Of a stretch of 64,000 nt of DNA, positions 42,846-51,771 are shown in pieces. Under the pieces are notes generated by a model. The model was given only the letters and a program-made list of their open reading frames with translations. It was not told the DNA's origin and searched no databases. The stretch covers positions 157,769-221,768 of the forward strand of contig NZ_PTJD01000008.1 of the NCBI RefSeq assembly GCF_002934625.1. Direction: 5' to 3'. The stretch's first letter is position 1. Every line of letters starts with the position of its first letter. The stretch comes from Kineococcus xinjiangensis. Its GTDB lineage: Bacteria; Actinomycetota; Actinomycetes; Actinomycetales; Kineococcaceae. The position numbers and the translations under genes are program-made.

Positions 42846-44552
42846 GTGACGAGCACGAGCGCCCGGCGCGACCTCGCCGCCACCCTGCACGAGCTGCACG
42901 GCGCCCCCTACGCCCGCTACCGCTCCCTCCAGGGCAGCTGGGTCCTGCCGCTCGGGGACGCGGAGGCGGAGCTGCGGGTGGTGCGGGCGCAGGCCGACCC
43001 GTTCGCGCCGCCGAGCCGCTTCGAGGTGCGACTCGGCGCCGGTGTCCTCGCCGCGCCCTCCGGGCTGTGGAGCAGCCCCGTGCGCGCGCGGGCACTGGCC
43101 GCCCACCTCGCGAGGACGGCCGCCGTGGTCGCCGGCGCGGAGCTGCGCATCGACGCGGGCGGGCAGGAGGTGCTGCGGCGCACGTCGTGCGAGGTGCTGC
43201 CCGACGGCTCGGCCGTCCTGCGCTTCGCGGCGCACCTGCCGGGGCCGCGGCGGCGCGTCGACGGCCGGGGCGCGGCGCGGCTGCTGGCGGGGGAGCTGCC
43301 GCAGGTGGTGGCCGCCCTGCGCCACGACGCCCTGGACGCGGCCGAGGTGCGGCGCTTCGTGGACACCGTCGACGACGCCGACACCCTGCGCCGGCGGCTG
43401 CCGGAGCTGGGTCTGGTGGCGTTCGTGGCGGACGGCGCGGTGCTGGCCCGGCGCAGCGGCGTGGACCCGCGCCCCGCCGTCGGCGCCGTGCCGTTCGCCG
43501 CCCCGCCGCAGCTGCGGGTGGAGGTGGACCTCCCGCACGCGGGGCGGGTGTCCGGCGCGGGCGTCCCCGAGGGGGTGGTGCTCGTCGTGGGCGGCGGCTT
43601 CCACGGCAAGTCGACGCTGCTGCGGGCGCTGGAGGCCGGGGTCAACGACCACGTGCCCGGCGACGGCCGCGAGCTCGTGGTGACCCGGTCCGACGCCGTC
43701 GCGGTGCGGGCGGAGGACGGGCGGGCGGTGACGCGGGTGGACGTCGGCGCGTTCGTGCGCTCGCTGCCGGGCGGGCTGGACCCGGCGGACTTCTCCACCG
43801 CGGAGGCGTCGGGGTCGACGTCGCAGGCGGCGGCGGTGCTGGAGGCCGTGGAGGCGGGCGCCGGGGTGCTGCTGCTGGACGAGGACACCACGGCGACGAA
43901 CCTGATGGTGCGCGACGCCCGGATGCAGGCGCTGGTGGCGAAGGAGCGGGAGCCGCTGAACCCGTTCGTGGACCTGGTGCGCTCGCTGCACCGGGACCGG
44001 GGGGTGTCCACGGTGCTCGTCGTGGGCTCCTCCGGCGACTACCTGGACGTCGCGGACCGGGTGCTGCTGATGGACTCCTACGTGCCCTCCGACGTCACGG
44101 CCAGGGCGCGGGAGGTCGCGGCGCGCCCCACCGGCCGGGTGGCGGAGGCGGGGACGTTCCCGCCGGTGCGGCACCGGGTGGTGGACCCGTCGTCCGTGGA
44201 CGCCTCCGCGCGGGGGCGGGTGCGGGTCGCTGCGCGCGGCACGGACGCCCTGCTGCTGGGGGAGCACGAGGTGGACGTGCGGGCGGTGCGGCAGTTCGTG
44301 GACGCCCCGCACGTGGTGGGCGCAGGGCTGGCGCTGGCGCGGCTGGTCGGCGCGGGGCACCTGGACTCCCGACGCACGCTGGCGCAGGCGCTGGACCTGC
44401 TGGACGCCGACCTCGCCGAGGACCGGCCCGGTGCGCTGGAGCGGTTGCTGGGCGGGGTGGCGGTGGACGCCGCCGTGCCGCGCCGCTTCGAGGTGGCCGC
44501 CGCCCTGGACCGGCTGCGGGGGCTGCGGGTGCTGCGCCTGACGGAGGGCTGA
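42846..44552 (+). CDS. ABC-ATPase-like P-loop protein (PF09818 family)
   Basis: Predicted ATPase of 568 aa from a widespread but uncharacterised family of ABC-like proteins. The Walker A is VVGGGFHGKSTLL near residue 255, unusually placed in the middle of the chain. Downstream are TAEASGSTSQAAAVLEAVEAG with a signature-like SGSTSQ, Walker B VLLLDEDTTATNLMVRD, and LVVGSSGDYLDVADRVLLMD with a switch region. The N-terminal 240 residues (starting LHELHGAPYARYRSLQGSW) are typical for the family. The role is not known; no transporter partner is adjacent. GTG 42846 is the first start after the tRNA terminator region. Confidence 0.87.
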   Translation: MTSTSARRDLAATLHELHGAPYARYRSLQGSWVLPLGDAEAELRVVRAQADPFAPPSRFEVRLGAGVLAAPSGLWSSPVRARALAAHLARTAAVVAGAELRIDAGGQEVLRRTSCEVLPDGSAVLRFAAHLPGPRRRVDGRGAARLLAGELPQVVAALRHDALDAAEVRRFVDTVDDADTLRRRLPELGLVAFVADGAVLARRSGVDPRPAVGAVPFAAPPQLRVEVDLPHAGRVSGAGVPEGVVLVVGGGFHGKSTLLRALEAGVNDHVPGDGRELVVTRSDAVAVRAEDGRAVTRVDVGAFVRSLPGGLDPADFSTAEASGSTSQAAAVLEAVEAGAGVLLLDEDTTATNLMVRDARMQALVAKEREPLNPFVDLVRSLHRDRGVSTVLVVGSSGDYLDVADRVLLMDSYVPSDVTARAREVAARPTGRVAEAGTFPPVRHRVVDPSSVDASARGRVRVAARGTDALLLGEHEVDVRAVRQFVDAPHVVGAGLALARLVGAGHLDSRRTLAQALDLLDADLAEDRPGALERLLGGVAVDAAVPRRFEVAAALDRLRGLRVLRLTEG

Positions 44553-44565
44553 GCGGGCGGGCGGG

Positions 44566-44973
44566 TCAGGGCCCGGTCGGCTCGGGCGTCCACCCGGAGG
44601 TCGCGGCCAGGTGGAACCAGACCGTCTTGCCGGGGCGCCCGTCCGGGGCGGGGTCGGTGCCCCAGGAGGTGGAGAGCATGTCGACGAGGGCCACCCCGCG
44701 TCCCCCGGTGGCCTCCGCGCCCACGTGCCGCAGGACCGGCTGGCTGGGGTGCCCGTCGCTGACGCGCACCGTGATGCCGCGCTCGTCGAGGTCGGCGGAG
44801 AGGACGACGGGCCCGCAGCCGTGCACGACGGCGTTGCCCACCAGCTCGGTCGTCAGCAGCTCCGCCACGGTGCGCGCCGGGAGCGGCAGGCCCGCCGCCG
44901 CGCACCGACCGCTGAGCCAGTGCCGCGCCTCCGGGACCGAGGCCAGCTCAGCTGTGAGCTGCAGCTCCTGCAC
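44566..44973 (-). CDS. ATP-binding anti-sigma-factor-like protein (RsbW/HATPase_c_2)
   Basis: HATPase-fold protein of about 135 aa of the RsbW-like regulator type. LQLTAELASVPEARHWLSGR is the usual start; AELLTTELVGNAVVHG is the N-box, ITVRVSDGHPSQP the G1 box, and GGRGVALVDMLSTSWGTD the G2 region. Such proteins bind ATP and act as Ser/Thr kinases on antagonists or bind sigma factors. GTG 44973 has GGGAG 5 nt upstream; GTGs at 44979 and 45027 are alternatives. No sigma factor gene is adjacent. Confidence 0.87.
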   Translation of the reverse strand: MQELQLTAELASVPEARHWLSGRCAAAGLPLPARTVAELLTTELVGNAVVHGCGPVVLSADLDERGITVRVSDGHPSQPVLRHVGAEATGGRGVALVDMLSTSWGTDPAPDGRPGKTVWFHLAATSGWTPEPTGP

Positions 44974-45091
44974 CGTCACTCCCGTCCACGCGCGCACGTG
45001 CGTGCCCGCGGTCGGCTGCTTCGGCACGCGCGGGCACCGTACCCAGCACCCGGCGGCCGGATCCATCCGGGGCGTCGGCAGGATGGGCCGG

Positions 45092-45694
45092 ATGAGGTCC
45101 GCCCGAGCCCTGACGCACCTGGAGTCGCTCGCACGCACCTGCCAGGACATGGCGGGGCGACCGGCGTCGATCTTCCCGCTGCAGGTGCGGCAGCTGTGGG
45201 TGGCGGGCCCGCTGCTGGAGGGCTCCCCCGCGGAGGTGGAGGACCCGCCCGTCGCGCTGTGCGTGGACGTCGAGCCGGACGCGACGGCGTGGCGGTGCAC
45301 CCCTGCGGGGGCGCAGCACTGGGCGAACGCGGCGCGGCTGCCGCAGGCACCCGTGCAGCCGTACTGGCGCTCCGTGCACGCCCCGGTGTGGAACCACGTC
45401 CTGCACCGCCCCGCCCTGCTGTGGGACGCCGAGGACGGGGTGGCGGAGGAGGTGCTGCAGGCGCTGCGGGAGGGCCGCGGGGAGGACGTGCGGCTGCCCG
45501 ATCCCGGTGCGGAGCGGCTGGGGGCACGCCTGGAGGAGGAGCTGGCGGTGAGCCTGCGGGCGCTGCGGGCGGCCACCGGTGCCTACCGGGCGCGGCGCTG
45601 GGCGCCGGGGAAGCTGGAGCCGGCCGCCGATGCGCAGCACGCCGCGGCGGCCGGGTACCTGGACGTGCTGGACGCGCTCGCCCCGCTCACCTGA
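45092..45694 (+). CDS. Hypothetical protein, DUF7711-like
   Basis: Soluble protein of 200 aa that resembles an uncharacterised actinobacterial family (I recall it as DUF7711). The start RALTHLESLARTCQDMAGRPASIFPLQVRQLWV, the middle SVHAPVWNHVLHRPALLWDA, and ELAVSLRALRAATGAYRARRWAPGKLEPAADA near the end are the recognisable stretches. The WRSxHAPVWN block has conserved His, Trp and Asn. No function is known. ATG 45092 is chosen; ATG 45083 would add three residues. The stop lies inside a tandem 17-bp duplication shared with the convergent gene. Confidence 0.72.
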   Translation: MRSARALTHLESLARTCQDMAGRPASIFPLQVRQLWVAGPLLEGSPAEVEDPPVALCVDVEPDATAWRCTPAGAQHWANAARLPQAPVQPYWRSVHAPVWNHVLHRPALLWDAEDGVAEEVLQALREGRGEDVRLPDPGAERLGARLEEELAVSLRALRAATGAYRARRWAPGKLEPAADAQHAAAAGYLDVLDALAPLT

Positions 45695-45724
45695 GCGCTA
45701 CCGCCGGCTGAGCGCTACCGCCGG
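45691..45724. repeat. Exact 17-bp tandem duplication over two stop codons
   Basis: CTGAGCGCTACCGCCGG occurs twice in direct tandem (45691-45707 and 45708-45724) with no mismatch. Each copy contains TGA for the rightward gene and CTA (TAG) for the leftward gene. The first copy's TGA ends one gene, and the second copy's CTA ends the other. Confidence 0.9.
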
Positions 45725-46404
45725 GCAAGCCAGACGCGCAGGGGCCCGAGCGGCTCGAAGCCGTGCTCCAGGGCGGTCGCGAGGTCGTCGCCGTGCTCGT
45801 AGCCGACGAGGGGCGTGCCGGGCTGCAGGGCCGCGGCGGCGGCCGTGCACCCCGACCAGGCGGCCCCGGGCGGGGTCCCCTCGACGGCGAACACGTTGGA
45901 CAGCCCGATCGCGCCGGCGGCGAGGTTCAGCACACCGCCCGCCACGACGCGCCCGCCCTCGCGGACGGCGAGCACCGTGACGCCCGGCTCGTGGAGGAGG
46001 GCGGGCGAGAACGGGTGCGGCTCGTCCCCGCCGCCGCTCCAGGCGTCCACCCACTCCAGGAGCTCGCCTGCGTCGCGCACCGGTTCCGCGGCGGGTCCGC
46101 CCACCCGTCCGGGCCCGCGCCGGATCCAGGCCGCCTCGAACAGCATGCGGAAACCCGCGGGGGCCAGGTGCAGGTCGGCGAAGGAGTCCTTGACGGAGCA
46201 GCCGGGGGATCCGGTGTCCAGCCGCGCGAGGACGTCCTCGGCCGGCGCGCCGGGGACGAGGGTGACGGCGTCAGGGTGCAGGGGCGGGGTGCGGACGGCG
46301 CTGGTCCAGGCCCGGTGGCCGAGCCGGGGTTGCAGCCCGTGGCTGCGGCACACCGCATCGCACCACGCGGCGTTGTTGCGAGCTGCCTGGGCGCGGGGGT
46401 CCAT
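45715..46404 (-). CDS. GNAT-like hypothetical protein
   Basis: Protein of 229 aa whose C-terminal half (about 130-229) looks like an acetyltransferase fold: VTVLAVREGGRVVAGGVLNLAAGAIGLSNVFAVEGTPPGAAWSGC, and YEHGDDLATALEHGFEPLGPLRVW at the end. The N-terminal half includes NNAAWCDAVCRSHG, DSFADLHLAPAGFRMLFEAAWIRR. The Gln/Arg-x-x-Gly acetyl-CoA loop is not clear, so activity is uncertain. ATG 46404 (MDPRAQAARNNAAW) is chosen over an upstream GTG. It is convergent with the DUF7711-like gene and divergent from the oxidoreductase. Confidence 0.72.
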   Translation of the reverse strand: MDPRAQAARNNAAWCDAVCRSHGLQPRLGHRAWTSAVRTPPLHPDAVTLVPGAPAEDVLARLDTGSPGCSVKDSFADLHLAPAGFRMLFEAAWIRRGPGRVGGPAAEPVRDAGELLEWVDAWSGGGDEPHPFSPALLHEPGVTVLAVREGGRVVAGGVLNLAAGAIGLSNVFAVEGTPPGAAWSGCTAAAAALQPGTPLVGYEHGDDLATALEHGFEPLGPLRVWLARR

Positions 46405-46494
46405 CGGGGCACGGTAGCCCGCACGCGCCCCGAGATGCGTGCCGCGGGCAACCACCTACGGTGGAGGTCCCGACCACCACCCCGAGGAGCCTGC

Positions 46495-47508
46495 ATGAGC
46501 ACCACCGGCCGCGAGATCCGCCTCGCCTCCCGCCCGCAGGGCTGGCCGGGCGCGGAGAACTTCGAGATCGCCGAGGTGCGGGTTCCCGACCCTGCGCCGG
46601 GGCAGGTCCTGGTCCGCAACCTGTTCATGTCCGTCGACCCGTACATGCGGGGCCGGATGGACGACCGGGAGTCCTACGTCCCGCCGTTCCAGGTGGGCCG
46701 CCCCTTGGACGGGGGAGCGGTGGGGGAGGTGGTCGCCTCCGGCGCCGAGGGGATCCCGGAGGGGACGATGGTGCTGCACGGCCTCGGCTGGCGGGAGTTC
46801 GCCCTCCTCGACGCGGCCGCCGTGCGCGTCGTCGACCCGGCCGCGGCGCCCACCCCCTCCGCCTACCTGGGAGTGCTCGGGATGACGGGCCTCACCGCCT
46901 ACGCCGGGCTGCTGGACGTCGCCGGGTTCCGGGAGGGGGACGCGGTGTTCGTCTCCGGCGCGGCCGGCGCGGTCGGCAGCCTCGTCGGACAGATCGCGAA
47001 GCTGCGCGGCGCCTCCCGCGTCGTCGGCAGCGCCGGTTCCGCGCAGAAGGTCGCCCACCTCGTCGAGGACCTGGGCTTCGACGCGGCGTTCGATTACCAC
47101 GACGGTCCCGTGCACCGGCAGCTGCGCGATGCCGCGCCCGACGGGATCGACGTCTACTTCGACAACGTCGGCGGCGACCACCTGGAGGCCGCCATCGGCT
47201 CGCTGCGGCGGTTCGGGCGGGTCGCGCTGTGCGGGGCGATCGCGCAGTACAACGAGACGTCGGCGCCCGCCGCGCCGCGCAACCTCGCCCTCGCCATCGG
47301 CAAGGAACTCACCCTGCGCGGTTTCATCGTCGGCTCGCACGGGCACCGCATGCCGGACTTCGTGCAGGAGGTCGGCGGCTGGCTGCGCGAGGGCCGCATC
47401 ACCTGGCGGGAGACCGTCGTGGACGGGCTGGAGAACGCCCCCGGGGCGTTCCTCGGGCTCCTGCGCGGGGAGAACACCGGGAAGATGGTCGTGCGGCTGG
47501 CGGGGTAG
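46495..47508 (+). CDS. NADP-dependent oxidoreductase, MDR family (PTGR-like)
   Basis: Zinc-free medium-chain reductase of 337 aa that probably reduces alpha,beta-unsaturated carbonyls. The N-terminus with MSVDPYMRGRMDD is a hallmark of the prostaglandin-reductase/YncB-like group. The Rossmann fold has VSGAAGAVGSLVGQIAKLRGASRVVGSAGS, and the following DYHDG, VDVYFDNVGGDHLEAA and CGAIAQYNE fit the family. Catalytic zinc cysteines are absent, as expected. ATG 46495 has GAGGAG upstream. Confidence 0.93.
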   Translation: MSTTGREIRLASRPQGWPGAENFEIAEVRVPDPAPGQVLVRNLFMSVDPYMRGRMDDRESYVPPFQVGRPLDGGAVGEVVASGAEGIPEGTMVLHGLGWREFALLDAAAVRVVDPAAAPTPSAYLGVLGMTGLTAYAGLLDVAGFREGDAVFVSGAAGAVGSLVGQIAKLRGASRVVGSAGSAQKVAHLVEDLGFDAAFDYHDGPVHRQLRDAAPDGIDVYFDNVGGDHLEAAIGSLRRFGRVALCGAIAQYNETSAPAAPRNLALAIGKELTLRGFIVGSHGHRMPDFVQEVGGWLREGRITWRETVVDGLENAPGAFLGLLRGENTGKMVVRLAG

Positions 47509-47511
47509 GGG

Positions 47512-48780
47512 TCAGCGTCGCCAGCGGCGGACGCCGAGCCAGCCGCTGAGGACGGCCATGGCCGCGCAGAACACCAGGAACAGCCAGTCCTCGGTGGTGG
47601 CCGCGGGTTCGTCGACGAGCGCACCGTCCGTCGCCACCACCCCGACCCACAGGGCGGCCAGCGCGCCGAGGACGACGGTGACGACGAGGTTCACCACGGC
47701 CTGCGCCCGCCACAGTCGCCGCAGCCAGCGGGGCTCCTCCTCGGCCGGCACCCGCGACGCCTCCCACGCCGCCCGCCAGGTGCCGGTCCGCTCGTGCAGT
47801 TCCGCCCGGTGCAGGGCCGCCGCCGACCGGGGGTCGTGCAGGGCCTGCAGCGCCCCTGCCGGGATGCCCAGGAGTTCCGCGAGTTCCGCGAGCAGCTGTT
47901 CGGGAGGTCCGCTGCGGCGCAGCAGCGCCCGCAGCAGGGAGGCGTCGGGCGCGCCGGCGGCCTCGGCGAGCGCGGTGGCGTCCCCGGTCGGGGGGAGCGC
48001 CGCCTCGGGCGGATCGCCGGGGCCGGTCCACTCCCACGGCGAGTTCCAGACGTGGGTGTCCTCGGCCCTCCCCCGTCGCCACAGCTGGTAGCCACACTCC
48101 GGCCCGTCCTGCCAGAGCAGGACGGCGACGGTGCCGCGGCCTCCGAGGGCGCTCGCCGCGCGGGCCAGGGCGACCAGTTCGGAGGAGGTGGCACCCTCCC
48201 GCACGAGGGCGGTCCAGCCGCCGCCGAGGTCGGCGGTCCACGTGGAACCGACGTGCCGGGCGGCGAACCGCGCGGCCGAGGGCGAAGCCCGGGACACGAC
48301 GACGCTGTGCGTCGGGAGCTCCTCGTGGAGCAGCCGGGGCAAGGGGAGTTCCTCGGTCAGCGCGACGCGCAGGTCGTAGCCGTCCAGCTCCGCCAGCGCC
48401 TCGTGGAGGGCGGCTGCCTCCTCCCCGGTGCCGAACGCGCGGGCGAGTTCGTCCGCCACCGAGGCGAGGGCACCACCGCCATCGCCGTCGTCGCCCTCGT
48501 CGTAGGAGGCGGTGCGCCCACCCGCGCGGCACACCGACAGCGACAGCAGGCCATCTCGGATCACGACGCACAGCACTGGCGCGGCCAGGACCGCCGACCA
48601 CCGCAGCGAGAGCTCCTCGCCGTCCGCTGCGCGTGGCAGGCGCACGACGACACTCCCGTCCCCGTCGGGACCCACGAGCGCGGCGCGGCCCTCCGAGTGC
48701 AGCAGGGCGACGACGTCGGCGCGTGCGGCGCGGACCACCAGCCGCACGTCGTCGGACCACCCGCTGCCCGCCTCGTCCAC
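47512..48780 (-). CDS. Hypothetical protein with C-terminal TM helices
   Basis: Protein of 422 aa that I do not recognise. The first 330 residues are soluble and Ala/Glu/Arg-rich; two conserved-looking stretches are LPTHSVVVSRASPSAARFAARHVGSTW and ALGGRGTVAVLLWQDGPECGYQLWRRG. LLAELAELLGIPAGALQALHDPRSA resembles a short helical module. The last 70 residues contain two membrane helices (VVNLVVTVVLGALAALWVGVVA and WLFLVFCAAMAVLSGWLGV), so the large domain would face the cytoplasm. GTG 48780 is chosen as it follows GGTGGGGG; a start 18 codons upstream is possible. It is divergent from the decarboxylase gene. Confidence 0.68.
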   Translation of the reverse strand: MDEAGSGWSDDVRLVVRAARADVVALLHSEGRAALVGPDGDGSVVVRLPRAADGEELSLRWSAVLAAPVLCVVIRDGLLSLSVCRAGGRTASYDEGDDGDGGGALASVADELARAFGTGEEAAALHEALAELDGYDLRVALTEELPLPRLLHEELPTHSVVVSRASPSAARFAARHVGSTWTADLGGGWTALVREGATSSELVALARAASALGGRGTVAVLLWQDGPECGYQLWRRGRAEDTHVWNSPWEWTGPGDPPEAALPPTGDATALAEAAGAPDASLLRALLRRSGPPEQLLAELAELLGIPAGALQALHDPRSAAALHRAELHERTGTWRAAWEASRVPAEEEPRWLRRLWRAQAVVNLVVTVVLGALAALWVGVVATDGALVDEPAATTEDWLFLVFCAAMAVLSGWLGVRRWRR

Positions 48781-48908
48781 ACCCCCACCGTGCCAGAGCC
48801 GGTGCGCTCCGACGGCCCGGGCAGGCCAAGGCACCCGGTTTGGCCGCTGCCCCCGGCGCGGGAACGGGGCAGGCTCCTCCCGACCGACGCCGCACAGGGA
48901 GCGACCCG

Positions 48909-50297
48909 ATGACCGACACCGCCGAACTCGCCCTCCTCGCCGACGCCGACGAGCGCGCCCGCCGCTACACCGCGGGGACCGGCGAGCGGCGGGTGTTCCC
49001 CGGCGAGCGGGCGCGCGCGGGGCTGCGAGCCCTCGGTGGCCCGCTGCCGGAGTCGGGCACGGACCCGGCGCGGACCCTGGCGCTGCTCGACGAGCACGCC
49101 ACCCCCGCCACCGTCGCCTCCAACGACCCGCGCTACTTCGGGTTCGTCATCGGTTCGAGCCTGCCCGCGGCGGCGGCGGCGGAACGCCTCGTCCTGGCGT
49201 GGGACCAGTGCGCCTCCACGCCGCTGAACTCCCCGGCCACCGCCGAGGTGGAGCGGATCGCAGGCGAGTGGGTGCTCGAGGTGCTGGACCTGCCCCGGGG
49301 TTCCGCGGTGGGTTTCGGCACGAGCGCGACCGCCTGCACCCTCTCCGCGCTGGCGACGGCGCGCCGGGTGCTGCTGGCCCGGCAGGGCTGGGACCTCGGC
49401 CGCCGCGGGCTGGCGGGGGCGCCGCGCGTGCGCGTGGTCGTCTCGGAACTGGCGCACGTCACGGTCCTCAAGGCGCTGCGCGTCCTGGGTTTCGGCGACG
49501 ACGACCTCGCCGTCGCTCCCGTCGACGACCACGGCCGCGTCGACCCGGCCCGGTTGCCGGCGCTGGACGGCAGCACCGTCCTGTGCCTGCAGGCGGGGGA
49601 GGTGAACACCGGGGAGTTCGACCCGTTCCCGGAACTCCTCGCCCGGGCGCGGGCCGCGGGGGCATGGGTGCACGTCGACGGGGCGTTCGGCCTGTGGGCG
49701 CGGGCGGCCGTGCGCCCGGAGCTGCGGGCCCTGGCCGACGGGGTGGAGGGCGCGGACAGCTGGACCACCGACGCCCACAAGGAGCTGAACACCCCCTACG
49801 ACTGCGCGATGACCATCTGCCGCGACGCGGGGGCGCTGGCCGCGACGCTGAACGCGGACGCCGCCTACTCCCCGGCGCTGGAGGGGGTGGAACCGCAGAA
49901 GAACCTCACCCTGGAGTTCTCCCGCCGCCCGCGCGGCATCAGCGTGTGGGCGGCCCTGCACAGCCTCGGTCGGGAGGGCGTCGCGGAACTCGTGGAACGG
50001 CACTGCGACCTGGCGCGCAGGGTGGCGGACGGCCTGCGCGCGGCGGGGTTCACCGTCTGCAACCGGGTGGTGCTCAACCAGGTGCTGGTCCGCGCCGGGG
50101 ACGACGAGCGGACGCGGGCGGTGCTGCGGGCGGCGCAGGAGTCGGGGCGGACGTGGTTCGGTGCCACGACGTGGCAGGGCCGGGTGGCGTTCCGGATCAG
50201 CGTCTCGTCGTGGCGCACGCGGGAGGAGCACGTCGACGCGCTGGTGGAACTGCTGGTGGAGGCGTCGGCCTCGGTCCGGGGCGGGGTCACGCGGTAG
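48909..50297 (+). CDS. PLP-dependent aspartate/aromatic amino acid decarboxylase-like enzyme
   Basis: Type II PLP decarboxylase of 462 aa. The cofactor Lys lies in WTTDAHKELNTPYDC; the Asp/His pair for PLP is in WVHVDGAFGLWA, and GFGTSATACTLSALATAR forms the phosphate-binding helix region. RYFGFVIGSSLPAAAAAERL near the N-terminus matches this group. It is closest in layout to glutamate, aspartate and aromatic amino-acid decarboxylases; sequence alone does not identify the substrate. ATG 48909 follows GGGAGCGACC. Its last codons overlap the convergent beta-propeller gene by 11 bp. Confidence 0.87.
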   Translation: MTDTAELALLADADERARRYTAGTGERRVFPGERARAGLRALGGPLPESGTDPARTLALLDEHATPATVASNDPRYFGFVIGSSLPAAAAAERLVLAWDQCASTPLNSPATAEVERIAGEWVLEVLDLPRGSAVGFGTSATACTLSALATARRVLLARQGWDLGRRGLAGAPRVRVVVSELAHVTVLKALRVLGFGDDDLAVAPVDDHGRVDPARLPALDGSTVLCLQAGEVNTGEFDPFPELLARARAAGAWVHVDGAFGLWARAAVRPELRALADGVEGADSWTTDAHKELNTPYDCAMTICRDAGALAATLNADAAYSPALEGVEPQKNLTLEFSRRPRGISVWAALHSLGREGVAELVERHCDLARRVADGLRAAGFTVCNRVVLNQVLVRAGDDERTRAVLRAAQESGRTWFGATTWQGRVAFRISVSSWRTREEHVDALVELLVEASASVRGGVTR

Positions 50298-51771
50298 CGG
50301 CCGTGCGGCGCGTTCCGGAGCGCCGCGTCAGCCGGCCCACCACGGCGGCCACCAGGAGCGCGCCCAGCGCCGATGCGGCGAGCCGCCAGGGCAGGGGCCA
50401 GCGGCCCCGGTGCGCTTCGCCGGGTTCGCGCACCACGGCGGGTGCCAGGTCGGCGGTCGCCAGGTGCAGCCTCACCACGGCGAACTCGCCGTCGGTGGGG
50501 ATGCTGCTGACGGGCGTCACCTCCTGCGTCGAGAGGCTGAGCGCGTCGATGCGGACGGACTCCGCGCCGGTGCCGGCCGGGGGGTCCGTCGCGGCGAGGA
50601 GCAGGCGGTCCGCGCCCGCCCAGGCGAGGAACGTGGCCCCGGCCGGGACGGCGGGCAGGGGCACGGCGTCCGTGCTGCCGGGGCGTGCGGGGACGGCGGT
50701 GGTGGGGCGCACGAGGCACCCCTGGTCCGGGCAGGACGCGTCGTAGGCGCCGGTTCCGAACCCGGTGGCCAGGAGTCGTCCGTCCGGTGACCAGGCCCCC
50801 GGCCCGGCCAGGCGGTGCCCCGCCGGCAGGTCGAGGTGGCGCCGGGTGCGTCCGTCCGCCCCCAGCACGACGGTCGTCTCGCCGGGACGGGGGGATCCCT
50901 CGGCGGCCTGCTGCACGGCGAGTTCCGTCCCGTCGGGTGACCAGGCGGCGACCACGGGCGGCGCCGCGAGGTCGGTGGTGGTGACCCGACCGGTGCGCAG
51001 GTCGAGCAGGTGCAGGGCGGCCTTCGTCCCGGGCGGCTGTTCCTCGTGGGCGGGCGCGCCGGACACCGCCAGGGCGAGGAAGCCGCCGTCGGGTGAGAGG
51101 GCGAGGGGAACGGTCCGCGCGGCGTCGCCGACGGGCCAGGTGCGCACCTCCCCGGTGGTCAGGTCCTGCACGGCCACGTCGGCGGGCCGGCCGCTCAGGT
51201 CGCCGACGGCGACGCTGCGCCCGTCCGGGGACAGCAGCATGGGGGCCGGATCCCCCTGCTGAGAGGGGGAGGAGCGGCGCTCGGCGAGGTCGAGGCGGCG
51301 GTACTCGTCCGCCTGCGCGCCCACGACGACGGCCTGCGGGAAGTCGACGAGTTCCACGCCGAGGCCCTGCTGGTACAGGGCGGCGGCGCGGCCCGGCGGG
51401 TCGGTGGAGGCGTCGCCCGTGAGGAGGGAGTACCCGGCGAACCGGCTGGGCAGGGTGGCGGTCCCGGGTTCCGCCGCGGGCGCGGGGCCGGCGGGCAGGG
51501 AGGTCAAGAGCACCGTCGCGGCGAGGGCGGCGATCCCCGCGGCGGGGCCGGGGTTCCGGCGGGCGGCGGTGCCGGCCTCCTGCGACCAGGCGCGGGACCC
51601 GGCGCGCAGCAGGTCGAGGCGCTCGGCGGCCGTGGCGCGGCGCTGCCCGGGTGCTGCCGCGTCGAGGAGGACGGAGAGCAGTTCCTCCTCGCGCCGCTGC
51701 CGGTACCGGGGCGGGAACCAGCGCAGCATCCGCCGGTAGGAGTCCTCCAGGGGATCGGGCCGCGGGTTCAC
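50287..51771 (-). CDS. Beta-propeller-like protein with PadR-linked N-terminus
   Basis: Membrane-anchored protein of 494 aa. The first 60 residues (DSYRRMLRWFPPRYRQRREEELLSVLLDAA) match a short helical segment often seen in membrane proteins encoded beside padR genes. A TM helix follows (about 80-100), then WD40/TolB-like repeats with SPDGRSVAVGDLSG, SPDGGFLALAVSG, WSPDGTELAVQQ, WSPDGRLLATGFG (four SPDG blades). A C-terminal helix (about 460-480) is a second anchor. The start overlaps the padR stop by 4 bp, so it is the regulator's companion. A sensory or scaffold role is likely but unproven. Confidence 0.8.
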   Translation of the reverse strand: MNPRPDPLEDSYRRMLRWFPPRYRQRREEELLSVLLDAAAPGQRRATAAERLDLLRAGSRAWSQEAGTAARRNPGPAAGIAALAATVLLTSLPAGPAPAAEPGTATLPSRFAGYSLLTGDASTDPPGRAAALYQQGLGVELVDFPQAVVVGAQADEYRRLDLAERRSSPSQQGDPAPMLLSPDGRSVAVGDLSGRPADVAVQDLTTGEVRTWPVGDAARTVPLALSPDGGFLALAVSGAPAHEEQPPGTKAALHLLDLRTGRVTTTDLAAPPVVAAWSPDGTELAVQQAAEGSPRPGETTVVLGADGRTRRHLDLPAGHRLAGPGAWSPDGRLLATGFGTGAYDASCPDQGCLVRPTTAVPARPGSTDAVPLPAVPAGATFLAWAGADRLLLAATDPPAGTGAESVRIDALSLSTQEVTPVSSIPTDGEFAVVRLHLATADLAPAVVREPGEAHRGRWPLPWRLAASALGALLVAAVVGRLTRRSGTRRTAATA

